Below, in pieces: positions 1-5,588 of a stretch of 5,633 nucleotides of DNA. The stretch comes from Acidimicrobiales bacterium. GTDB taxonomy: Bacteria > Actinomycetota > Acidimicrobiia > Acidimicrobiales > SZUA-35. A program made the position numbers and the translations under genes. The notes below the pieces were generated by a model. The model had not been told where the DNA came from and did not search any database. It saw only the letters and a program-made list of their open reading frames with translations. The stretch is taken from the NCBI GenBank assembly GCA_024641625.1, contig JAHECQ010000263.1, forward strand, positions 1 through 5,633, read 5' to 3'. The first letter of the stretch is position 1; every line of letters begins with the position of its first letter.

Positions 1-1
1 G

Positions 2-403
2 GACTGGAAGCGTGGTCGACTGGCAGCGTTGGAGGCGGGTCTGACGCCCGGTGACCTGGGGCCCGCCGTGCTCGATGCCATCGTCGGTCGCCCGCTCGAT
101 CCGGGCATCCGGGGGGAGTTGCTGGAGGCATTCGCCGACATCTCACCGGCGGCCTTTCGTGCCGCGGTCGATTGCCTGCCGACCAACGACGTCCGCGACG
201 AGTTGGCGTCGATCAACCACCCGACGCTCGTCGTGGTGGGCGAACTCGATACCGAGACGCCTGTGTCCTATGCCGAAGTGTTGGCCCGTGGTCTGCCGAA
301 TGCCGAGTTGGTCATTCTCCCGGGCGTCGGGCACCTTGCGCCGTCAGAGGATCCAGCTGCTTTCAACGCCCACCTCATCCGCTTTCTCGCTGATGTGGTC
401 TGA
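2..403 (+). CDS. alpha/beta-hydrolase, C-terminal part (5' truncated by window edge)
   Basis: The frame is open from base 2 to a TGA at 401-403, giving 133 residues; the real start and the nucleophile elbow (G-x-S-x-G) lie upstream of the window. The C-terminal half has the classic alpha/beta-hydrolase layout: a strand (PTLVVVGELD) ending in an acidic residue at 248-250, followed by TETP, then a strand (AELVILPGVGH) carrying the catalytic His at 332-334, followed by LAPSEDP and a final helix. These would be the Asp and His of a Ser-Asp-His triad. This arrangement is typical of the 3-oxoadipate enol-lactonase/deformylase-like group, but the substrate cannot be read from this half. It lies 43 bp upstream of the flavoprotein gene on the same strand, probably in one operon. 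With a NicX-like gene two genes downstream, a NicD-like N-formylmaleamate deformylase role is possible but unproven. The fold is sure; the function is not. Confidence 0.85.
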   Translation, partial: DWKRGRLAALEAGLTPGDLGPAVLDAIVGRPLDPGIRGELLEAFADISPAAFRAAVDCLPTNDVRDELASINHPTLVVVGELDTETPVSYAEVLARGLPNAELVILPGVGHLAPSEDPAAFNAHLIRFLADVV

Positions 404-446
404 CTCCTAGGTCGCCAATCCGACGTCATGAACAGAAACGAATGCC

Positions 447-1637
447 ATGCCTGATGCCATCAAGACCCCTGCCCGAATGGAACTGGTCGAGCGGGTTGCC
501 GCGCTCGGCTCCTCCTTCGCCGCCCGTGCCGGCGCAATCGATGCCGAAGGATCGTTCCCCTATGAGAACTGGGCCGACCTTCGCCGAGTCGGCCTCTTGG
601 GGATCGCCATCCCCGTCGAGCACGGCGGCTTCGGTGCCGACTTCGTCGGCTATGCCTTGGCCGCCGAGGAGCTCGGCCGTCATTGCCCCAACACCGGACT
701 CACCCTGAACATGCATGTCGCCACGACGCTGTTGATCGGGCCGTTGGCCGACCTCATGACGCTCGATGCCCAGGCCAGGCGTGTGCTCGACCGCAGACGT
801 GAAACCCTGTGGAGGGGCGTCGTCGAACGCGGAGAGATGCACAGCCAGCCGTTCTCCGAAGGCGTCGCCGCCGGTGCCACCGCTGGATACAGCACCCTGG
901 CCACCCCGGTGCCCGGGGGCTATGAGATCTCGGGACGCAAGATCTTCGCGTCGTCGAGCGGCGCATCGACGTGGCACAACGTGCTGTGTCACGTCGAAGG
1001 TGACGACTCCCTGCGGTTGATGGGAGTGGCTCACGACGATCCGGGGTTGACCATCGAGGGATCGTGGGATCCGCTCGGCATGCGTGGCACCGATTCGCGC
1101 AATCTGGTGTTGCACCGGGTCCAGGTGCCCGAGGAGCGAGACTGGCTGCCTCCGGGTCTGTTCGAGCAGATCGCCGCTCGATTTCCCTACTTCTACCTCA
1201 CGTTGTCGTTCACCTATCTCGGCATGATGCGGGCGATTCGTGATTTCACCGGCGACTACCTGCGCGCCAGCGGACGGCGCGATCATCCGATCAAGCAACA
1301 AGGGTGGGCCCAGATGAACCTCATCTACGAACAAGCACAGGCGCTGTGCTACCGGGTGCTGGGGGATGCGAGCGTCGATCCCAGTGGTGACCAGCTCCGG
1401 AGGGCGCAAGCATCGTTGGTGTCGACCATGGAAGGTGCCCCACAGATGGCCTCGATCGCCGTGCGTACCTGCGGTGGACGTTCGATGCTGCGTCCCAGCT
1501 ACATCGAGCGGGCCTATCGGGATGCCCGTTGCGGAGCCACGATGTTGCCGTGGAGCGTGGAGGTCTGTCTGGAAGGGCTCGGGACCTCCGGGCTCTACGA
1601 TGACGCAGGGTCCGACGCCGGTGGGGCTGATCGATGA
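447..1637 (+). CDS. acyl-CoA dehydrogenase-fold flavoprotein lacking the usual catalytic Glu
   Basis: 396 residues, the normal length for an acyl-CoA dehydrogenase (ACAD). The N-terminal helical domain (about 1-115) has PVEHGGFGADF at 56-66. The middle beta domain has GGYEISGRKIFASSSG at 157-172 and DPLGMRGTDSRNLVLHRVQVP at 208-228. The C-terminal helical bundle ends with ERAYRDARCGATMLPWS at 354-370. In classical ACADs the RDAK segment is followed by IYEGT, whose Glu is the base; here that position is Leu367. The alternative base position used by isovaleryl-CoA dehydrogenase aligns by hand with Phe249. The flavin segment, normally T-E-P-x-A-G-S-D, is degenerate (SQPFSEG, 133-139). It is therefore either a divergent ACAD or an ACAD-fold (group D, DszC/HpaB-like) flavin monooxygenase that needs a separate reductase, which is not in the window. 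ATG 447 was chosen because it gives full family length; ribosome binding is weak (AGAAACGAA upstream). Its stop overlaps the next start as ATGA, implying translational coupling. Confidence 0.88.
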   Translation: MPDAIKTPARMELVERVAALGSSFAARAGAIDAEGSFPYENWADLRRVGLLGIAIPVEHGGFGADFVGYALAAEELGRHCPNTGLTLNMHVATTLLIGPLADLMTLDAQARRVLDRRRETLWRGVVERGEMHSQPFSEGVAAGATAGYSTLATPVPGGYEISGRKIFASSSGASTWHNVLCHVEGDDSLRLMGVAHDDPGLTIEGSWDPLGMRGTDSRNLVLHRVQVPEERDWLPPGLFEQIAARFPYFYLTLSFTYLGMMRAIRDFTGDYLRASGRRDHPIKQQGWAQMNLIYEQAQALCYRVLGDASVDPSGDQLRRAQASLVSTMEGAPQMASIAVRTCGGRSMLRPSYIERAYRDARCGATMLPWSVEVCLEGLGTSGLYDDAGSDAGGADR

Positions 1638-2725
1638 ACGGGTCGAGCGCGACGGGCGGATCGGCGGCGCAATGGCGATGGGTGGAGCGCTATGTTGCGC
1701 AGTTTCGGGCGTGCAACCTCCGCGAGGGTGAGGTCGCCGTCCTGCTCTCGGAGGCCGCGAGTAGTTCGTTGATCGTCGAGCATGCGCGTCTGGCGTTGGA
1801 GTCGATGGGCGCGGCCGTGGCCGATGTCAGGATGCCGACGCCGCCGAACCCGGGTCCGCTCCCCATCCGGTCAACGGGTGCTTCCCAGGCCATCGCCGGA
1901 CACCGTTCGGCCATCGCGGCACTGGCTGCGGCCGATTTCGTCGTCGACTGTACGGCTGAGGGCCTGCTCCACGCTCCCGAACTGGGCCGGATTCTGGCCG
2001 GTGGCGCTCGGGTGCTCATGATCTCCGCCGAGCATCCCGAGAACATCGAACGCTGGGCGCACGATCCCGGCCTGGCCGATCGCGTCGCCGAAGGGGTGGC
2101 GTTGCTCGAAGCGGCGTCGCAGATGTGCGTGCGGTCCGATGCCGGTACGGATCTGTCGGTGTCGCTCGACGGTTCGTTTCGTGCCGGCTCGCACGGCTGG
2201 TGCTCCGAGCCGGGCACGATCGCCCACTGGCCCGGGGGGTTGGTGCTGGCATTCCCGGCAGCCGGTTCGGTGAATGGCTCGTTGGTCCTCGCTCCGGGCG
2301 ATGTGAACCTCACGTTCAAGCAGTACATCCGTGATGCCATCGAGCTGACCATCGTCGAGGACTATGTCACCGAGATCGCCGGCTCTGGTCTCGACGTCGA
2401 GCTGATGCGCTCGTATCTGGCGTCGTTCGAGGAACCGGAGGCCTACGCCGTGAGCCATGTGGGGTGGGGCATGAACACAGGAGCGCACTGGGAGGCCCTG
2501 GCCATGTGGGACAAGGGCGACATCAACGGCACCGAGCTCAGGGCATTTGCCGGAAATTTCCTGTACTCGACCGGAGCCAATGAGGTCGCCGGCCGGTTCA
2601 CCCGGGGCCACTTCGACTTGCCCATGAGGAACTGCACGGTGTCGCTCGACGGCCGGGTCGTCGTCGAGCGCGGCGTGCTGCAGGGCGACCTGGCGGGTCC
2701 GGCCCGACGACGCGATCGACCGTAG
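1634..2725 (+). CDS. NicX-family (2,5-dihydroxypyridine 5,6-dioxygenase-like) metalloenzyme
   Basis: 363 residues, close to NicX (about 350). NicX is a non-heme iron ring-cleaving dioxygenase that opens 2,5-dihydroxypyridine to N-formylmaleamate in nicotinate degradation; the fold is related to M29 aminopeptidases (AmpS), so automatic annotation may say leucyl aminopeptidase. The signature region is well preserved: HWPGG (198-202), a GSVNGSLVL strand (211-219), AYAVSHVGWG (270-279), RAFAGNFLYSTGANEVAG (303-320) and HFDLPMRNCTVSLDG (326-340). From recalled NicX structure work the iron ligands are His265, His318 and Asp320; here H275, H326 and D328 have the same H...H-x-D pattern and nearly the same spacing. 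The N-terminal half is more generic. ATG 1634 overlaps the upstream TGA by 4 bp and has GGTGGGG 7 nt upstream. The stop is TAG. The family is fairly sure; the substrate is inferred and could be another hydroxylated N-heterocycle or phenol-like ring. Confidence 0.8.
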   Translation: MNGSSATGGSAAQWRWVERYVAQFRACNLREGEVAVLLSEAASSSLIVEHARLALESMGAAVADVRMPTPPNPGPLPIRSTGASQAIAGHRSAIAALAAADFVVDCTAEGLLHAPELGRILAGGARVLMISAEHPENIERWAHDPGLADRVAEGVALLEAASQMCVRSDAGTDLSVSLDGSFRAGSHGWCSEPGTIAHWPGGLVLAFPAAGSVNGSLVLAPGDVNLTFKQYIRDAIELTIVEDYVTEIAGSGLDVELMRSYLASFEEPEAYAVSHVGWGMNTGAHWEALAMWDKGDINGTELRAFAGNFLYSTGANEVAGRFTRGHFDLPMRNCTVSLDGRVVVERGVLQGDLAGPARRRDRP

Positions 2726-2845
2726 GTCTCTCGGTCCGGGGCCGGTGGGTGGCGATGGTGATCGAGACCACTCCGGCTCTCGGAATTCCGGGTTCGCGAT
2801 GACGGTATCGATGGTCGGGCGGCGGTTCTGATCCAAACTGGGAGG
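2726..2845. other. 120-bp intergenic gap with a 10-bp palindrome
   Basis: This separates the catabolic operon from the DUF2510 gene on the same strand. It contains a perfect palindrome CGGAATTCCG at 2781-2790, and GGTCTC near 2725-2730 that is complementary to GAGACC at 2764-2769 across a long loop. No hairpin followed by a T-run is present, so no intrinsic terminator can be called. It probably holds the promoter of the downstream gene, but no convincing -35/-10 pair is visible. Confidence 0.4.
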
Positions 2846-3682
2846 ATGATCGAAGAGGCAGGGTCCGGCACCGCTGCGCGTCGCAATCCCGAGGCTGGTT
2901 GGTACCCCGATCCGGTGGGGCGCGCCGCGCAACGCTACTGGAACGGGAACGAGTGGACCACGAACACTCGCGGTCCCGCTCCACCAGCCGGTGCGCCCGG
3001 CGCGTCGCCGGCCAGAGCGCACGCCGAGGCGTTGGCCACCGCAGCATCGACCCCAGCCGTGTCGACCCCCGCCGCATCGACCCCAGGCGCATCGACCCCA
3101 GGCGCATCGACCCCGGCAGCTTCGGACCCGGGGCCGACCGAAACTGCAGGGTGGGCGGCGAGTGCTGACTCCTCCCCACCGTCCAAGGGTTCGACGTCGT
3201 GGTTGCTCGGCGGACTGGCGGTTGCGTTGATCGCATTCGTCGTCGGCATCGCCGTCGATCGAACCTTGCTCGGATCCGACGATGTCGATCAGTCGATCAC
3301 GGTGGCTTCGACCACCACGACCGGTCCGGTCAGCCCGACGACGACCGCCGATTCTTCAGCGGCGGTCGAGGAGCTCGAGACGCAATTGGCGGCCCTCCGA
3401 GAGGAGTCGAGCGCGGCAGTGGCCGAGGCACTGGCCGGCAACGAGGTGCTCACGGCCCAGGTGGCGAACTTGACGACCCACGTCGAGGCCATGCGTACCT
3501 GGTTCACCGCGGAGGTGCTGGCGCGTGCTCAGGCCACCTTCGACGCCGAGGTGGCTCGAGCGTGCGCTGCCCCGGAGGACCCGACGCTCGACAACACCAG
3601 GTACGTGCGCGGCATGGAACCCGCGGGTACCCACGTCGATGTCGTCAACGCAGCCATCGACTGCCGGACAGGAACCGGCTGA
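2846..3682 (+). CDS. DUF2510 domain, single-pass membrane protein with Ser/Thr/Pro linker and coiled coil
   Basis: 278 residues. An N-terminal DUF2510 motif (17-42: AGWYPDP...RYWNGNEWT) is a short Trp-rich module found mostly at the cytoplasmic N-terminus of actinobacterial membrane proteins; its role is unknown. A low-complexity linker follows, including five ASTPA/G repeats at residues 67-91. One hydrophobic helix (about 119-140, SWLLGGLAVALIAFVVGIAV) would span the membrane; there is no cleavable signal peptide. Next come a Thr/Ser-rich stretch (151-170), a heptad-like helix (about 171-232, EELETQLAALREESSAAVAE) and a C-terminal tail with two Cys (C240, C273) that could form a disulfide outside the cell. 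Start ATG 2846 is the only ATG before the motif, but GGAGG abuts it with no spacer, which is unusual. It ends 15 bp from the convergent dehydratase gene. The gene is real; the function is unknown and no link to the catabolic genes is evident. Confidence 0.85.
   Translation: MIEEAGSGTAARRNPEAGWYPDPVGRAAQRYWNGNEWTTNTRGPAPPAGAPGASPARAHAEALATAASTPAVSTPAASTPGASTPGASTPAASDPGPTETAGWAASADSSPPSKGSTSWLLGGLAVALIAFVVGIAVDRTLLGSDDVDQSITVASTTTTGPVSPTTTADSSAAVEELETQLAALREESSAAVAEALAGNEVLTAQVANLTTHVEAMRTWFTAEVLARAQATFDAEVARACAAPEDPTLDNTRYVRGMEPAGTHVDVVNAAIDCRTGTG
3044..3118 (+). repeat. five 15-bp in-frame tandem repeats (A-S-T-P-A/G linker)
   Basis: Five direct units of consensus GCATCGACCCCAGGC run head to tail at 3044, 3059, 3074, 3089 and 3104. 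Units 3 and 4 are identical; unit 2 begins GTG and gives Val instead of Ala. The unit length is a multiple of three, so copy-number change would lengthen or shorten the linker without a frameshift. They encode residues 67-91 of the DUF2510 protein. Confidence 0.9.
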
Positions 3683-3697
3683 GTACCGGCGACGAGG

Positions 3698-4090
3698 TCA
3701 AGCCAGCGCTACTTCGGCATCGCCGGCGATCACCACCTCGTCGCGTTGGTTCCTGGTCTCGATCGACAGTCTGGCGATGTCGCCGTCCATGGCGACCACT
3801 TCGGCCGTCGTCTCCAGCCGATCGCCGGGCCACACCTGTCTGGTGAAGCGAACCCCGTAGCTGCGCATCGCCGCCGGTCCGAACCAGTCGGTGACGATGC
3901 GAGCGGTGAGGCCCATGGTGAACATGCCGTGCCCGAAGAGACCGGGGTATCCGTGCAGTTGGGCGAACTCGTTGTCGTGATGCAGGGGATTGAAGTCGCC
4001 ACTCGCTCCGGCGTACTTCACGAGGTGCGTCGGGGTGACCGCTTCGATCACCACCATGTGGCGACGTGCCCCGACTTCGATGTCGGTCAT
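3698..4090 (-). CDS. MaoC/HadB-like (R)-specific enoyl hydratase / 3-hydroxyacyl dehydratase subunit
   Basis: 130 residues, a single hot-dog domain close in size to M. tuberculosis HadB (142). The hydratase-2 signature is intact: YAGASGDFNPLHHD at 26-39, with the catalytic pair Asp32 and His37, followed by HGMFTMG (54-60) on the central helix and a C-terminal strand ending GDAEVALA. Enzymes of this type hydrate trans-2-enoyl thioesters or dehydrate (R)-3-hydroxyacyl thioesters in the cytoplasm. The start ATG at 4090 overlaps the upstream partner's TGA (ATGA) and has a good GAGGAG site with a 5-nt spacer, so a longer in-frame reading toward 4237 is rejected. This is the catalytic half of a likely heterodimer. 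Substrate and pathway (fatty acid or mycolate-like synthesis, or beta-oxidation of a side chain) are not determined; the absence of synthase genes nearby leans slightly to catabolism. Confidence 0.9.
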   Translation of the reverse strand: MTDIEVGARRHMVVIEAVTPTHLVKYAGASGDFNPLHHDNEFAQLHGYPGLFGHGMFTMGLTARIVTDWFGPAAMRSYGVRFTRQVWPGDRLETTAEVVAMDGDIARLSIETRNQRDEVVIAGDAEVALA

Positions 4091-4557
4091 GCGGTCTCCT
4101 CGGAACGGCTCGGCTTGTGCTCGGGAATGACCCCGACGTTGACAGCGGTGACGCAGAGGACACCATCCTGGTTGTGGAATTCGGTGATCTGTTCGACGAA
4201 ACCCAACGTGCCTCCCCGGCCGCTCACCTTCTCCCACTGTTCGCCGTTGCGAATGGTGACGGTGAGTTCGTCTCCCACCCGGACAGGGTGGTGGTAGGTG
4301 AAGCGCTGTTCGCCGTGCAGCGTCTTGCCCGCACCGGGATAGCGAGGTGAGGCCTTGGGTCGCCAGCCCGGCCGGCTGGTGTCGAGCGGGTAGTCGGGTT
4401 CGAAGTGCGCGGCCGCCTGGAAGAACGTGGGGGGCACCGCCGAGCCGGCTGCGTACTCCGGGTGGTCATCACCCAGACTTCGAGCGAAGAGCAGCACGGC
4501 GGTTTCGTCGACCGGAAAGCGGAACGACTCGCCGTCGGAGATCTCGGGGTCTGTCAT
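4087..4557 (-). CDS. FAS1-like/HadA-type dehydratase subunit (MaoC N-terminal domain)
   Basis: 156 residues from ATG 4557. It matches the MaoC_dehydrat_N / HadA-HadC type: GDDHPEY (29-35), AVPPTFFQ (40-47), LHGEQRFTYHHPVRVGDEL (80-98), then a Gly-rich turn (SGRGGTLGFVEQ, 112-123) and a final beta strand. In HadAB-type enzymes this subunit helps form the substrate tunnel while the HadB-like partner, encoded directly downstream with a 4-bp overlap, carries the Asp/His pair; this copy has no N-P-[LIV]-H catalytic motif of its own. Start choice: ATG 4557 has AGGA at 4569-4566 with 8 nt spacing. ATG 4566 lies 3 codons earlier with only GG abutting it. A TTG at 4605 would run through the divergent promoter and into the neighbouring gene, and is unlikely. 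The pair form a two-gene operon. Confidence 0.87.
   Translation of the reverse strand: MTDPEISDGESFRFPVDETAVLLFARSLGDDHPEYAAGSAVPPTFFQAAAHFEPDYPLDTSRPGWRPKASPRYPGAGKTLHGEQRFTYHHPVRVGDELTVTIRNGEQWEKVSGRGGTLGFVEQITEFHNQDGVLCVTAVNVGVIPEHKPSRSEETA
4095..4101 (-). promoter_or_regulatory. ribosome binding site of the HadB-like gene
   Basis: GAGGAGA read on the minus strand, 4 to 5 nt before ATG 4090. It lies inside the last codons of the upstream partner and fixes the start despite an in-frame open extension upstream. Confidence 0.7.
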
Positions 4558-4580
4558 GGGCGACATCCTGCCCGACGAAT

Positions 4581-4586
4581 TAGGTT
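4581..4586 (+). promoter_or_regulatory. -10 box (TAGGTT) of a likely leaderless promoter for the metallo-hydrolase
   Basis: TAGGTT fits the actinobacterial TANNNT consensus. Its last T lies 7 bases before A of ATG 4593, exactly where a -10 element would sit if transcription started at the start codon. No Shine-Dalgarno sequence precedes that ATG (TTTGGTCC), which supports a leaderless mRNA. No clear -35 hexamer is visible. The box lies within the 35 bp separating this gene from the divergent dehydratase pair. Confidence 0.5.
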
Positions 4587-4592
4587 TGGTCC

Positions 4593-5540
4593 ATGACTGC
4601 GGCAATGCCTTCCCATGACCATCCGTTACCTCCGCCGATGCTCGAAGAGGTGAGCGCGGGGATCTACTCCTATGTCCAGCCCGACGGCACCTGGTTCATC
4701 AACAACTGCGGCTTCGTGGCCGGTGACGACGAGGTGGTGGTCATCGACACCACGTCCACCGAGGCACGAACCAGAGCGTTCATCGAGGCCATCCGATCGG
4801 TCAGCGACAGGCCGGTGACGACGGTGGTCAACACGCATCATCATGGGGACCACACCCACGGGAACTACCTGTTCGAGGGGGCCACCGTGGTGGCCCATCG
4901 CAAGTGTCGCGAGGTGATGATGAGCGCCGGCGGCATCGCCGACTACTCGGCGGCCTTCCCCGGCGTGGAGTGGGGAGCCCTTCGCTTCAGGCCGCCGTCT
5001 CTGGTGTTCGACGGGTCCCTCGACCTCCATGTGGGGGACGTGACCCTCGAGTTGCGTGATCTGGGTTACGTGGCGCACACGACCGGTGACGTCCACGCCT
5101 GGCTTCCCGAACGAGGCGTGTTGTTCGCCGGCGATCTCGTCTTCCACGGAGGAACTCCGTTCGCTCTGTTCGGTTCGGTGTCGGGCACGATCGAGGCGAT
5201 GGATCGGCTCGAGAGCTACGGCGCCGAGGTGATGGTGCCCGGGCACGGTCCCGTCGCCCGAGGAGCCGGCATCAAGTCGGCGCTGGATGATCAACGCCAG
5301 TACCTGACGTTCGTCCTCGAGCGGGCCCAGGCCGGCATCGCTGCCGGTCGGAGCCCACTCGAGCAGGCGCTGGCAACGGATCTGGGTCGTTTTTCGGCGT
5401 GGACCGACGGCGAGCGTCTTGTCGGCAACCTGCACGTGGCTTACCGCGAGGCGGGCCACAACGACGATTTCGCCATCGATCGCAGTATCGGCGACATGAT
5501 CCGATTCAACGGGGGAGCCCTCCCTCGTTGCCTCGCCTGA
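4593..5540 (+). CDS. metallo-beta-lactamase-fold hydrolase
   Basis: 315 residues. The dinuclear metal site is complete: HHHGDH at 82-87 (H82-x-H84-x-D86-H87), third-site His162 in AHTTGD, bridging Asp181 in FAGDLVF, and His218 in VPGHGPV. The first strand pair (INNCGFVAGDDEVVVIDTT, 36-54) is typical of the glyoxalase II/SoxH-like branch rather than true beta-lactamases, and there is no signal peptide, so it should be cytoplasmic. A C-terminal helical extension (about 226-305) covers the active site in many such hydrolases and sets specificity. The probable reaction is hydrolysis of a thioester, lactone or similar bond; the substrate is unknown. ATG 4593 is preferred over ATG 4605 and ATG 4638, since none has a ribosome binding site and 4593 is positioned for leaderless translation. 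Divergent placement from the dehydratase pair suggests joint control and possibly a shared acyl-CoA pathway (inference). Confidence 0.9.
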   Translation: MTAAMPSHDHPLPPPMLEEVSAGIYSYVQPDGTWFINNCGFVAGDDEVVVIDTTSTEARTRAFIEAIRSVSDRPVTTVVNTHHHGDHTHGNYLFEGATVVAHRKCREVMMSAGGIADYSAAFPGVEWGALRFRPPSLVFDGSLDLHVGDVTLELRDLGYVAHTTGDVHAWLPERGVLFAGDLVFHGGTPFALFGSVSGTIEAMDRLESYGAEVMVPGHGPVARGAGIKSALDDQRQYLTFVLERAQAGIAAGRSPLEQALATDLGRFSAWTDGERLVGNLHVAYREAGHNDDFAIDRSIGDMIRFNGGALPRCLA

Positions 5541-5548
5541 CCTCAGGC
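5535..5548. terminator. small inverted repeat over the hydrolase stop codon (weak terminator candidate)
   Basis: GCCTGA-CC-TCAGGC is a perfect inverted repeat and can fold as a 5-bp stem with a 4-nt loop. It spans the TGA at 5538-5540. No T-run follows, so an intrinsic terminator role is uncertain. Confidence 0.25.
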
Positions 5549-5588
5549 CGACCCGAGCCGCTCCCGACCCGAGCCGCTCCCGACCCGA
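5549..5588. repeat. 16-bp tandem repeat, 2.5 copies
   Basis: The unit CGACCCGAGCCGCTCC occurs at 5549-5564 and again identically at 5565-5580, followed by a half copy CGACCCGA at 5581-5588. It is directly downstream of the hydrolase gene. Since 16 is not a multiple of three and no gene crosses it convincingly, it looks like a non-coding repeat. The remaining bases to 5633 show nothing I can support. Confidence 0.8.

Noticed and set aside
426..1409. 327-codon open frame on the minus strand
   Set aside because: It lies antisense to the clear ACAD-fold gene; its translation has no recognisable motif and is His/Gln/Arg-rich, as expected from the antisense of high-G+C coding DNA.
1871..3022. 383-codon open frame on the minus strand
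   Set aside because: It covers the NicX-like gene, the intergenic gap and the start of the DUF2510 gene in antisense; no domain is recognisable and composition is Arg/Pro-biased.
3044..3118. CRISPR-like array
   Set aside because: The direct repeats have no spacers and are in-frame coding repeats.
3663..3679. GCCGG...CCGGC inverted repeat between the convergent DUF2510 and HadB-like genes
   Set aside because: It lies within the last codons of the DUF2510 gene, has a 5-bp stem and 7-nt loop, and no T-run on either strand; such repeats are common by chance in this base composition.
3746..4297. 183-codon plus-strand frame opposite the dehydratase pair
   Set aside because: The minus-strand genes carry the hydratase signature and SD sites; the plus frame does not resemble any family.
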